Numbered from the stretch's first letter, positions 7,565 to 15,224 are shown. The stretch is DNA of 17,870 nt from Clostridia bacterium (GCA_025997155.1 BNUF01000039.1:1-17870); one strand, 5' to 3'. Numbers and translations: made by a program. The notes: generated by a model not told the origin, from the sequence alone.

Positions 7565-8443
7565 TCATTCGTTATTGATTGAATTTATAATCCGCCGCAC
7601 GTTGCCGTTAATCCGTTCGGCAATAAGCGGGTTGTTCATCGTGTACAAATGTATACCGTGCACGGAGTTTGTCAAAAGGTCGGCAATCTGCTCCGTCGCG
7701 TAGGCAATCCCCGCGTCAAACAGCGCGTCGGGGTTGTGTTCGTAGCGGCTAAGCATTTTTGACAATTTTTTCGGAAAAGTCGCGCCGCAAAGAGAAACAA
7801 GGCGCAAGATGTTGTTTTTGCTGACGACGGGCATTATCCCCGCCTCAATCGGGACGGTTATCCCCGCCCGCCGCACCTTGTCCACATATTCATAAAAATT
7901 ATCGTTGTCAAAGAAAAGCTGCGACACAAGGTGCGACGCCCCCGCGTCCACCTTCATCTTGGTGTGGCGTATGTCGGTCTCTAGATTCGGGCTCTTCGGG
8001 TGTCCCTCGGGGTAGCAAGCCGCCGATATCCCGAAATCGTAATTTTCGCGCAGATACGCGATTAGCGAATCCGCGTAGGTAAAGTCCCCCTCGATGTGCG
8101 GGGTGTCCTTTGGGTAATCCCCCCTAAGAGCCAATATGTTTTCTATATTGTTTTCTTCGAGTATAGAAAGAACGGCGTCAATATCGGCGCGTGTCGAATT
8201 TACACATGTCAAATGCGCGAGCGGCTCGATTCCGTATTTGCTTTTTATGAAAGACGCAATCTGCGCCGACGTTTTCGCGCCGCTTCCCCCCGCGCCGTAT
8301 GTAACGCTTATGAAATCGGGCGAAAGTTCCGCCAGCGCGTCAATCGCCGAATACACGCCCGAAACCGCGCTGTCTTTCTTTGGCGGAAAGACTTCAAACG
8401 AAAGAACCGCGCGTTTTTGCTTAAAAATTTCCGATATTCGCAT
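7565..8443 (-). CDS. metF: 5,10-methylenetetrahydrofolate reductase
   Basis: A 292-residue flavin-dependent TIM-barrel enzyme producing 5-methyltetrahydrofolate, the methyl donor for MetH. Family signatures: LSFEVFPPKK (14-23, containing the catalytic Glu17), FISVTYGAGG (45-54), HLTC, NILALRGDYP (FAD and folate contacts), ASHLVSQLFFD and EAGIMPV. Length matches bacterial MetF. The start ATG 8443 has AAGGAC 7 bases upstream. As first gene of the leftward cluster metF, reactivation protein, metH, folC, it ties methyl-group synthesis to its use. No SAM riboswitch, T-box or similar leader fits in the roughly 70 bases separating it from recO, so any methionine control would need a protein regulator. 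Confidence 0.96.
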   Translation of the reverse strand: MRISEIFKQKRAVLSFEVFPPKKDSAVSGVYSAIDALAELSPDFISVTYGAGGSGAKTSAQIASFIKSKYGIEPLAHLTCVNSTRADIDAVLSILEENNIENILALRGDYPKDTPHIEGDFTYADSLIAYLRENYDFGISAACYPEGHPKSPNLETDIRHTKMKVDAGASHLVSQLFFDNDNFYEYVDKVRRAGITVPIEAGIMPVVSKNNILRLVSLCGATFPKKLSKMLSRYEHNPDALFDAGIAYATEQIADLLTNSVHGIHLYTMNNPLIAERINGNVRRIINSINNE

Positions 8444-8454
8444 ATAAACAGTCC

Positions 8455-8484
8455 TTGTCTATGATAATGAATATAGTGTATACT
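8455..8484 (+). promoter_or_regulatory. Candidate sigma-A promoter for recO
   Basis: TTGTCT (8455-8460), an 18-base spacer and TATACT (8479-8484) resemble a housekeeping promoter; the -10 box has one mismatch. The predicted start near 8491 leaves a leader of about 12 bases before the ribosome site. It occupies the short divergent region shared with metF. Confidence 0.55.
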
Positions 8485-8503
8485 AAATTTGATAATTAAT
8501 CAA
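8475..8503 (-). promoter_or_regulatory. Candidate promoter for the metF-metH-folC cluster
   Basis: On the minus strand, TTGATT (8503-8498) is followed after 17 bases by TACACT (8480-8475), giving a predicted transcript start near 8468 and a leader of about 25 bases. Both hexamers match the sigma-A consensus at four of six positions, so this is a weak assignment. It overlaps the recO promoter on the opposite strand, so the two would compete for polymerase. Confidence 0.4.
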
Positions 8504-8511
8504 GGGGGAGG
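8504..8511 (+). promoter_or_regulatory. Strong Shine-Dalgarno site that defines an ATT start for recO
   Basis: GGGGGAGG at 8504-8511 is the only strong ribosome site upstream of recO. The recO-frame codons at normal distance from it are ATT 8517 (5 bases away) and ATT 8520 (8 bases away). No ATG, GTG or TTG exists in frame between the upstream stop at 8493 and GTG 8547, which is 35 bases past the site. Confidence 0.7.
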
Positions 8512-8519
8512 CGAAAATT

Positions 8520-9230
8520 ATTCCTACTTTTAAGGCAAGCGGGATAGTGCTTAGGGAATACATAGCGGGGGAATGTGACAAGTATGTCGTGCTGCTCCTT
8601 CGGGATTACGGAAAAATGACAATCCGCGCCAAGGGGGCGAAACGCCCGAAAAGCAAGTTTCAGGCGATTACCGCGCCGCTCGACTGCGCGGAGTTTGTCA
8701 TATATCAGGGAAACGGCTTTTTGGCGTTGGCGGGGGGGAGCGACATTTATCATTTTGACAAGATACGCGGAGACTATGACAAATTGTGCTACGCGGCGTA
8801 TGTGCTTGAGATGACGGAACGCACGATTATGGAGGGGGAGGATTGCGGCGGCATACTTGATTTACTTATGCGTACTCTTAATGTGATTGAACGCGGGAAT
8901 ATAACTTTGCGGCTGGTTCGTATTATTTATGAATTTAAATTTTTGCGGATAAACGGATATTCGCCGCATATAGACGATTGCGCGGCGTGCGGCGGGGAAC
9001 TTTTGGGAGAGGTGTTTTTTTTCGAGTACGGGACGGCTTGCGAAAAATGCAGACAAGGCGTCGCCCTCGGGGAAACGGCGTTGTACGCGCTGTCGCGCAT
9101 CTTGGAGGACGACAATCCGTTCAATTTTGAGATAGACGAAACAGCGGCAAACGAGCTTCGGGCGGCGGCGGATTTGTTCATAAAGGCACATAACGAACTC
9201 GAACTCAAAAGCACACAATTCCTTGTATAA
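8520..9230 (+). CDS. recO: DNA repair protein RecO (probable ATT start)
   Basis: RecO loads RecA onto SSB-coated DNA together with RecR in gap repair. The product, about 236 residues, shows the N-terminal OB-fold strand pattern TFKASGIVLREY, the AKGAKRPKSKFQA basic segment typical of RecO, a helical middle, and a zinc finger formed by CAACG and CEKC in the C-terminal half (HIDDCAACGGEL, then TACEKC). Conventional starts would force GTG 8547, which removes the first beta strand of the OB-fold and has no close ribosome site. Homology pattern and the GGGGGAGG at 8504-8511 instead place initiation at ATT 8520 or 8517. ATT starts are rare but known, for example in infC. A sequence error in this codon is an alternative. 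The stop TAA abuts the stop of the convergent ynbB-type gene. Confidence 0.92.
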   Translation: MPTFKASGIVLREYIAGECDKYVVLLLRDYGKMTIRAKGAKRPKSKFQAITAPLDCAEFVIYQGNGFLALAGGSDIYHFDKIRGDYDKLCYAAYVLEMTERTIMEGEDCGGILDLLMRTLNVIERGNITLRLVRIIYEFKFLRINGYSPHIDDCAACGGELLGEVFFFEYGTACEKCRQGVALGETALYALSRILEDDNPFNFEIDETAANELRAAADLFIKAHNELELKSTQFLV

Positions 9231-10472
9231 TCATAACCGTCCGTACAGACCGTCTTTTTTTAATCTGCATAGCGCGGAGGCAAGCCCTATTTTGCAATGG
9301 GAGAACGTCAGCCCGCCCTGAACATAGGCGATATACGGTTCGCGGATTGGCGCGTCCGCCGAAAGCTCGATTGACGCACCCGAGACGAACGTCCCCGCCG
9401 CCATAATCACATCGTGGACATACCCGGGCATAGGCGCGGGTTCAGCCTCCGCGAAACTGTCAACAGGCGACGCCTCCTGTATCCCTTTGCAAAACGAAAT
9501 CAGCGCGTCCCTGTTCCCGAATTTAATCGCCTGAACGATATCGGCGCGGTTTTCGCGCGGTTTCGGCGACACCTCATACCCGAGCGTCTCAAACACCTTA
9601 GCCGTAAGCATCGCCCCCTTGAGCGCGGCGGCGACGACGGCGGGAGCGACAAACAGCCCCTGCGCGAAGGATTTCACAACGCCCATATTCGCCCCGATTT
9701 CCGCGCCAAGCCCGGGAGCGGTGAGGCAATCCGCCGCGTTTGCGACACATTCGGCGTTCCCCGCGATATACCCTCCGACGGGAGCAAGCCCGCCGCCCGC
9801 GTTCTTGATAAGCGACCCGACGACTAAATCCGCGCAAGGCTCGATTATGTCGGTAAACTCCCCGTAACAATTATCAACCATACATATTATATCTTTTCGT
9901 ATGCTTTTCACATATCCCACAATCTCGTCGATTTCCGATACAAACAGCGACTTTCTGAAAGAATACCCCTTGCTCCTCTGAATACCTACGACCTTTGTTT
10001 TCTCCGATATCAACGCGCCTATCCCCTCACGGTCAAACTCCCCGTTCGCAAGCAGCTCCGCCTGCCGATACGTAACCCCGTGTTCCGCCAACGAATTTTT
10101 TGTCGGCGTGATTCCGATAACGCCTTTGAGGGTGTCATACGGTTCGCCCGATATATACAAAAGTTCGTCGCCGTGCCGCAAATTCCCAAAAAGCGCAGTC
10201 GAGAGCGCGTGGGTCCCCGAAATAATCTGCGCCCGCACCAGAGCCGATTCCGCCCCGAAAACGTCCGCGTAGATTTTTTCTATCGTGTCCCGCCCAATGT
10301 CGTTATACCCGTATCCTGTCGTTTCCGCGAAATGCGCGTCGCTCAGTCTCCGATTTCGCATCGACTTAAGTATCTTTTCCGTGCAAATTTCCGCCGTCTC
10401 GTCCGTTTTACGAAATTGTTCTCTCAGGCTGTTTTCCGCGTTATACAAAATTTCTTTGACTTCTTTATCCAT
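9231..10472 (-). CDS. ynbB: PLP-dependent methionine gamma-lyase-related protein (YnbB / 'aluminium resistance' family)
   Basis: A 413-residue fold-type I PLP enzyme of the PF06838 family, often annotated as aluminium resistance protein or cystathionine beta-lyase-like. Recognisable segments include HFAETTGYGYNDIGRD, ISGTHALSTALFGNLRHGDE (cofactor-phosphate loop), VDNCYGEFT (the Asp that contacts the pyridine nitrogen) and SLIKNAGGG, containing the Schiff-base lysine (about Lys223). Its substrate in vivo is not established for the family. The start is ATG 10472, with GGAGG at 10478-10482 five bases upstream. The frame stays open 37 codons further, but those codons run into the palindromic element at 10500-10665 and are not conserved-looking. 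The stop abuts that of recO. Any promoter must lie within or across the palindromic element, since only 27 bases separate the two. Confidence 0.9.
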   Translation of the reverse strand: MDKEVKEILYNAENSLREQFRKTDETAEICTEKILKSMRNRRLSDAHFAETTGYGYNDIGRDTIEKIYADVFGAESALVRAQIISGTHALSTALFGNLRHGDELLYISGEPYDTLKGVIGITPTKNSLAEHGVTYRQAELLANGEFDREGIGALISEKTKVVGIQRSKGYSFRKSLFVSEIDEIVGYVKSIRKDIICMVDNCYGEFTDIIEPCADLVVGSLIKNAGGGLAPVGGYIAGNAECVANAADCLTAPGLGAEIGANMGVVKSFAQGLFVAPAVVAAALKGAMLTAKVFETLGYEVSPKPRENRADIVQAIKFGNRDALISFCKGIQEASPVDSFAEAEPAPMPGYVHDVIMAAGTFVSGASIELSADAPIREPYIAYVQGGLTFSHCKIGLASALCRLKKDGLYGRL

Positions 10473-10499
10473 ACGAACCTCCGACAAATAATCCGATAT

Positions 10500-10665
10500 T
10501 AGACCTGTTCTGAAACCCGCTTTCGGCGGATTTTCGAGCGAGTTTTTCGGCAGGCAAGGAAGCCCCGACGACGCACACTTCAAAGCAGTTTGCTAGGAGG
10601 GGCTGACGCGGCATGGCGGAAAATTCGCCGAAAAGACGACGAAATGGGGTTTAAGAACAGGTCTA
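10500..10665. repeat. Fold-back palindromic element, MITE-like, with TA-flanked inverted repeats
   Basis: The two ends carry inverted repeats: TAGACCTGTTCTGAAACCC at 10500-10518 and its near-complement ending AAGAACAGGTCTA at 10665. The first 12 bases match exactly and similarity continues inward through paired segments (TTTCG, TTTTCG, GCGA.TTTT) to an inner perfect AGCCCC (10561-10566) / GGGGCT (10599-10604) stem. Both arms are symmetric about one centre near 10582, so the whole 166 bases can fold as one long imperfect hairpin with a roughly 32-base loop. The terminal TA on both sides would fit a TA target duplication as made by IS630/Tc1-mariner transposases. It contains no credible gene. 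It lies between the divergent ynbB and mannanase genes and could influence either promoter or act as a transcript-end hairpin. Confidence 0.75.
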
Positions 10666-10670
10666 TTATA

Positions 10671-10719
10671 TATTGTAATACAAAATTTCATTACGCGCAA
10701 AAAATGCCCTATTGTAATA
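10671..10719 (+). promoter_or_regulatory. Direct repeat TATTGTAATA, candidate operator of the mannan operon
   Basis: The ten-base word TATTGTAATA occurs exactly at 10671-10680 and 10710-10719, start to start 39 bases apart. Each is followed by a similar TTACGCGC / TAACGCGC word, at different distances. The second copy covers the -35 box of the mannanase promoter. The arrangement suggests two binding sites for a sugar-responsive regulator, but no regulator gene is in the window and chance is possible in this AT-rich stretch. Confidence 0.4.
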
Positions 10720-10740
10720 ACGCGCCGTAGGTGGTATAAT
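10712..10740 (+). promoter_or_regulatory. Sigma-A-type promoter of the mannan utilisation operon
   Basis: TTGTAA (10712-10717), a 17-base spacer and a perfect TATAAT (10735-10740) precede the mannanase gene. The predicted start near 10747 gives a leader of about 20 bases holding AAGGGGG (10753-10759). No other equally good promoter or internal terminator is visible through the following genes, so this probably drives the whole operon. Confidence 0.75.
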
Positions 10741-10766
10741 ATGAAAAAAGTTAAGGGGGTGTTCGT

Positions 10767-12260
10767 TTGAGAAAATATATAAAAGCTACAATCTCTCTCC
10801 TGCTGGCGTTCGCGGTGCTTTTTGGGTGTACGCCCGAAAGCGTTCCGAAAATTGCCGACGCCCCCGAAAAACCTCCCGCCCCGATTGACGATACCCCCGT
10901 CACCTATGAGGCGGAGGACTGGGTGCTTTTGGGCAACGCGAAAATCTTGCGCGACCTCGAGGGATATTCAGGGAAAGGCTATGTGGGGGGGTTCGCCGCG
11001 GACGGCGACGCTTGCGTGATAACCATAGACGTGCCGCGTGACGGATTCTACAACCTTACTTTCACGACCGCCTCAGACAACGGCGAATACAAACAGGAAT
11101 ATGTGTACATAGACAAAACGCAAGTCGGCGCGGTCACGACGGATTCCACAGAGTTTGACGACGACACCGTCTACAAGCAGTATCTTACGGCGGGCAAGCA
11201 CGAGTTGGAGTACGCCAAATTTTGGGGCTGGGATTTTTTCGACAAATTGACGGTAACCCAAACGACGCCCATAAGCCCGGACGTATACAAGGTTTCGGCG
11301 GAGCTGGTAACGCCGTCCCCCTCCGCCTCGGCGCAGGAACTTATGTCGTATCTCGCCGAAAATTACGGCAAAAAGATTTTGACGGGGCAATACAGCGAAC
11401 TGGGTATGAACGGTTTTGAAAATTATGTAATCCGCGACATAACGGGCAAACAACCCGCAATCCTTGGGCTTGACCTAATGGACTACTCCCCGAGCCGAAA
11501 AGCCCACGGAGTGAAAAGCGGCACGGTGGAAAAAGCGATCGAGTTCAGCGAGGCGGGCGGTATCGTCACTATTTGCTGGCACTGGTCGCCCCCGGCGAAA
11601 TTCATAACGGGCGACTGGGCAACTTCCTTTTATGCGGAGCAAACCGACATTGACTTGCCGACGATTTTGCTTGAGCCTGACGGAGACGACTACAAACTGC
11701 TTATGTCCGATATGGACGAGATAGCAAAGGAACTTGTCAAACTGCGCGACGCGAACGTACCCGTACTCTGGCGCCCTTTGCACGAGGGCGCGGGAAAATG
11801 GTTCTGGTGGGGAGCGTACGGCGGAAAAGCCTACAAAGAGTTGTATGATATAATGTACGAAAAGTTTACGAAAGAGTACGGGCTGAATAACCTTATATGG
11901 GTATGGAACGGCGAGAGCGCGGACTATTACCCGGGCGACGACAAGGTTGATATCGTCGCGACGGATATATACACCTCCGAGCGAAACTATTCGTCACAGA
12001 TTAACGCTTTCACAAAGGCGACTATGTACGCGGACAAACCGAAAATTATCGCGTTGTCCGAAAACGGAGCTATCCCCGACCCCGAACTTTCCCTCCGCGA
12101 CAACGCTATGTGGAGTTTTTTCGTCACGTGGAAAGACGATTTTGTACTCATAGGACGCGAAATATCGAAATACAGCGAAAAGTACACAGAACAGAGTATG
12201 CTGGAAAAAGCCTACAATTCCGACATAACAATAACGCTTGACGAGTTGCCAAAAAAATAA
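10767..12260 (+). CDS. Lipoprotein GH26 endo-beta-1,4-mannanase with CBM35-like module
   Basis: A 497-residue surface enzyme predicted to hydrolyse internal beta-1,4 bonds of mannans. It starts at TTG 10767, seven bases after AAGGGGG. Residues 1-21 are a lipoprotein signal with lipobox LFGC (Cys21), then a Pro-rich linker (22-45). Residues about 46-165 form a CBM35-like beta-sandwich (TYEAEDWVLLG, YSGKGYVGGF, DVPRDGFYNLTF). The GH26 barrel spans about 175-495: the acid/base is Glu340 in WRPLHEGAGKWFWWG and the nucleophile Glu432 in IIALSENGA. The WFWWG run is typical of mannanases rather than the lichenases or xylanases also found in GH26. Lipid anchoring would hold the enzyme at the cell surface, feeding oligosaccharides to the binding protein encoded next, 39 bases downstream. 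Confidence 0.92.
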   Translation: MRKYIKATISLLLAFAVLFGCTPESVPKIADAPEKPPAPIDDTPVTYEAEDWVLLGNAKILRDLEGYSGKGYVGGFAADGDACVITIDVPRDGFYNLTFTTASDNGEYKQEYVYIDKTQVGAVTTDSTEFDDDTVYKQYLTAGKHELEYAKFWGWDFFDKLTVTQTTPISPDVYKVSAELVTPSPSASAQELMSYLAENYGKKILTGQYSELGMNGFENYVIRDITGKQPAILGLDLMDYSPSRKAHGVKSGTVEKAIEFSEAGGIVTICWHWSPPAKFITGDWATSFYAEQTDIDLPTILLEPDGDDYKLLMSDMDEIAKELVKLRDANVPVLWRPLHEGAGKWFWWGAYGGKAYKELYDIMYEKFTKEYGLNNLIWVWNGESADYYPGDDKVDIVATDIYTSERNYSSQINAFTKATMYADKPKIIALSENGAIPDPELSLRDNAMWSFFVTWKDDFVLIGREISKYSEKYTEQSMLEKAYNSDITITLDELPKK

Positions 12261-12299
12261 TTATAGTATACAATAATATTTATAGAAGGAGGGGGAAAA

Positions 12300-15206
12300 T
12301 TGAGAAAGCGGCTGTTATCGGTTTTGCTGTCGTTTGCGGTGCTTTTTTCGTATACCCCGACTTTCGCGGAGGATTTTGACGACGCTTACTATTATGACAC
12401 GATAGATACCTACAACGTAAACCGCGAAATCCCGACATATAACGACTACACAAGCAAATTTCCCCAAAAATTCCCAAACGATATAATAAATATACAAGCG
12501 GCGGATTTCGCGAGTTACACCGACAAGGGCGAATCCGCAATCCCCGAACGTATGTATAATTACGTGGGTATGCACGGCTCAAGTATCCTCACGAGCGAGG
12601 ATTCGGTTATAAAATTCAAGTTTAACGTTGACGAAGAGGGCTTTTACGCGCCGTACATAGACTATTTCGCGGTGGAGGGACGAAACAGCGCGATACAGCG
12701 TGCCGTTTTTATTGACGACAAACTCCCCGCGAAGGAATTTTCCGTCGTGCAAATGCGCCGTTCGTGGCAGCCTATGATTCAAGCCGAACGCCTTGACGAA
12801 AACGGCGTAACCGTGCGTAACTGGCACGTCGACAACCAAGGCAACGACATTGCGCCTATCATACTTGAGCGGCACGAGTGGCAGGGGACTTTCCTGTATG
12901 ACCCGAACGGATTTATCACGGACGAACTTGTGGTCTACCTTACAAAGGGCGAACACACGATAACCTTTGTCGCCCTGCGCGAAGCAATGCTAATTCGGAG
13001 TATAACCTTCTTCAACGACGAGAACCCCCTTGAATACGACGTACAAAAGGCAATCTGGGACAGCGCGGGACTGACCGAAACACACGGACACGTTGTACGA
13101 ATCGAGGCGGAAAACGCGTCGCGAATGTCGTCGCAAACAATCCACCCGCTCCAGGACTACTCGGACCCTCTCGTGTACCCCTCAAGCCCCAAATACCTCA
13201 AAAACAACTCAATCGGCGGAGAGGCGTGGAGCGGCAACAACTGGATTGAGTGGGTGGCTGACGTTCCCGAGAGCGGATACTACAATATGTCACTCCACGT
13301 GAAACAGAATTTCCGAAACTCCGCGTCCACACGGCGTATTTTTATTGACGGATTGTATCCTTTCGCGGAAACGATGAACATCGGGTTCAGATACCAGCAG
13401 GGCTGGTATGAACAGGTTCTCTCCGACGAAAATAAAAACCCGTACCTTATATATCTTGAAAAAGGCGAACATACTATACGTATGGACTGCGCTTTGGGCG
13501 ACTTCGCCGAAATCCTTAGCTCGATGAAGGACATTGTGTACGACCTCAACAATATATACAGAAGCGTTATCAGAATCACGGGCGTAAACCCCGACAAATA
13601 CAGGGATTACCAGCTTGAGCGTTCCCTCCCCGAATTAAAGGGGCAGCTTACGGCGGCGCGGGACGAAATGGACATAGTGTTAAACGAACTCTCGACGATA
13701 TCGGGGTCGGAGCGTGTCGCCGTACTCTCCACAATGCGCGACCAGCTTAACGCGCTTATTGACGACCCTGAACTTTTTTCAAAAACAACCCGCAGTTTCC
13801 GAATCAATATGCGCGCCTGTGGAACGTGGTCAACCCAGATACTCTCAAGCCCCCTGCAACTCGACACAATCTACCTGTATTCCCCCGACAGCAAGCCCTA
13901 TATCGAAAAAACCGCGTGGTACAAACGTTTCGCCTTTGAGCTTAAACGCCTGTTTTACTCGTTCTTTGTGAATTATGACAAACTGGGCGACGTTACGCTC
14001 ACCCCCGAGGCGGAAACAATCACAATGTGGATGGGTGCGGGACGAGACCAGGCAAGCGACGTGAAAACCATAATAAACGAGAAATTCACCGTACAGCACG
14101 GGATAAACGTGAACGTAGTTCTGGTGGATATGAACACGCTGCTTGAGGCGACGCTTTCGGGGCAAGGCCCCGACATTGCGATACAGGTCGCTCCGAGTGT
14201 ACCTATGGATTACGGCGTTCGTTCCGCCGTCGTCGATTTGAGTACGTTCCCCGACATAGACAAGGTTCTGCCGCGCTTTTTCGAGAGCGCTATAACGCAG
14301 TTCGAGTATGACGGGCATGTGTACGGGCTTCCCGAAACGCAGACTTTCCCTATGATGTTCTACCGCAAGGATATATTGCGCGAACTTGGCGTGTCGCCCC
14401 CCGAAACCTGGGACGACGTGAAAAAGCTTATGACTGTTTTCGCGCAAAAACAAATGGAATTTGGAATGTCGCCGACAGAGAGCGTTTTTTCTACCATACT
14501 TTACCAAAACGGCGGTGACTACTACTCCCCTATGGCGACACGCTCCGCGCTTGATTCCGAAAACGCCGTGAACGCGTTCAAGACTTTTTGCGGGTACTAC
14601 ACGGACTACCGAATCGACAAGAGTGCAAGCGTCGAGGACAGATTCCGCACGGGCGAATGTCCCGTAATCATCACGGACTACACTTTCTACAACACGCTTC
14701 AGGTGTCCGCCCCCGACATTCAGGGCGTTTGGGGGTTCGCCCCCGTCCCCGCGACAATACGCCCGGACGGAACTCTTGACCGCACCGTCGCGTCGCAAGG
14801 CTCGGCGGCGATAATTTTGAACGCGTCAAAACACAAGAACGCGTCGTGGGAGTTTCTTAAATGGTGGACGTCGGACGAAACACAGGCGATGTACTCCGTC
14901 ACCCTTGAAAGCGTTATGGGCGCGCCCGCGAGAGTCGCCACGGCGAACAAAGGCGCGTTCGAGAATCTTCAATGGCTGCGTACCGACTATGAGGCGCTTA
15001 AAAAACAAGTCGCCACGGCAAAAGCCATTCGCCAAGTCCCCGGCGGGTATTTCAGTTTCCGAAACGTCAACAACGCGTTCTATCTTGTCACCGAAGATAT
15101 CGACGCCGGCATATCCGCGAAAGAAGCTCTTACCGACAAGGTGATGCTAATCAACAACGAAATCACATATAAAAGAAGTGAATTCGGTATGCCGCTTACG
15201 GAATAG
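12300..15206 (+). CDS. Extracellular solute-binding protein fused to two carbohydrate-binding-like modules
   Basis: A 968-residue secreted protein, about twice the length of a normal sugar-binding protein. It starts at TTG 12300, with GGAGG at 12288-12292. Residues 1-23 are a signal peptide ending TFA, with no lipobox cysteine. Two related beta-sandwich-like modules follow: about 60-240 (DEEGFYAPYI, RAVFIDD, VYLTKGEHTITF) and about 264-425 (RIEAENAS, VPESGYYNMSL, RRIFIDG, IYLEKGEHTIRM). A helical, partly basic connector (430-565) leads to a family 1 ABC solute-binding domain (about 570-960) with TITMWMGAG, GQGPDIAIQVAP, YGLPETQTFPMMFYRKDIL, PPETWDDVK and WEFLKWWTSDE. The context with a mannanase and two permeases suggests that it captures manno-oligosaccharides or mannan. 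How it stays on the cell is unclear, since it lacks a lipid anchor; wall or substrate binding by the modules is possible. Confidence 0.9.
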   Translation: MRKRLLSVLLSFAVLFSYTPTFAEDFDDAYYYDTIDTYNVNREIPTYNDYTSKFPQKFPNDIINIQAADFASYTDKGESAIPERMYNYVGMHGSSILTSEDSVIKFKFNVDEEGFYAPYIDYFAVEGRNSAIQRAVFIDDKLPAKEFSVVQMRRSWQPMIQAERLDENGVTVRNWHVDNQGNDIAPIILERHEWQGTFLYDPNGFITDELVVYLTKGEHTITFVALREAMLIRSITFFNDENPLEYDVQKAIWDSAGLTETHGHVVRIEAENASRMSSQTIHPLQDYSDPLVYPSSPKYLKNNSIGGEAWSGNNWIEWVADVPESGYYNMSLHVKQNFRNSASTRRIFIDGLYPFAETMNIGFRYQQGWYEQVLSDENKNPYLIYLEKGEHTIRMDCALGDFAEILSSMKDIVYDLNNIYRSVIRITGVNPDKYRDYQLERSLPELKGQLTAARDEMDIVLNELSTISGSERVAVLSTMRDQLNALIDDPELFSKTTRSFRINMRACGTWSTQILSSPLQLDTIYLYSPDSKPYIEKTAWYKRFAFELKRLFYSFFVNYDKLGDVTLTPEAETITMWMGAGRDQASDVKTIINEKFTVQHGINVNVVLVDMNTLLEATLSGQGPDIAIQVAPSVPMDYGVRSAVVDLSTFPDIDKVLPRFFESAITQFEYDGHVYGLPETQTFPMMFYRKDILRELGVSPPETWDDVKKLMTVFAQKQMEFGMSPTESVFSTILYQNGGDYYSPMATRSALDSENAVNAFKTFCGYYTDYRIDKSASVEDRFRTGECPVIITDYTFYNTLQVSAPDIQGVWGFAPVPATIRPDGTLDRTVASQGSAAIILNASKHKNASWEFLKWWTSDETQAMYSVTLESVMGAPARVATANKGAFENLQWLRTDYEALKKQVATAKAIRQVPGGYFSFRNVNNAFYLVTEDIDAGISAKEALTDKVMLINNEITYKRSEFGMPLTE

Positions 15207-15224
15207 CAAAAAGGTGGTGTTATT

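Noticed and set aside
8461..8499. 12-codon frame upstream of recO
   Set aside because: It overlaps the -10 element and has no ribosome binding site; the transcript would start after its ATG.
8444..8516. SAM riboswitch or T-box controlling metF-metH
   Set aside because: The interval is too short and shows no conserved core helices or ANNNNGGNGGNACC-type antiterminator sequence.
10741..10770. Short leader peptide frame (ATG 10741 to TGA 10770) before the mannanase
   Set aside because: The ATG directly abuts the -10 box and lies before the expected transcript start; its only possible ribosome site is the one used for the mannanase.
13845..14798. 317-residue leftward open frame
   Set aside because: It is antisense to the solute-binding domain, whose motifs are clear on the plus strand; the product is Val/Arg/His-rich with no recognisable domain.
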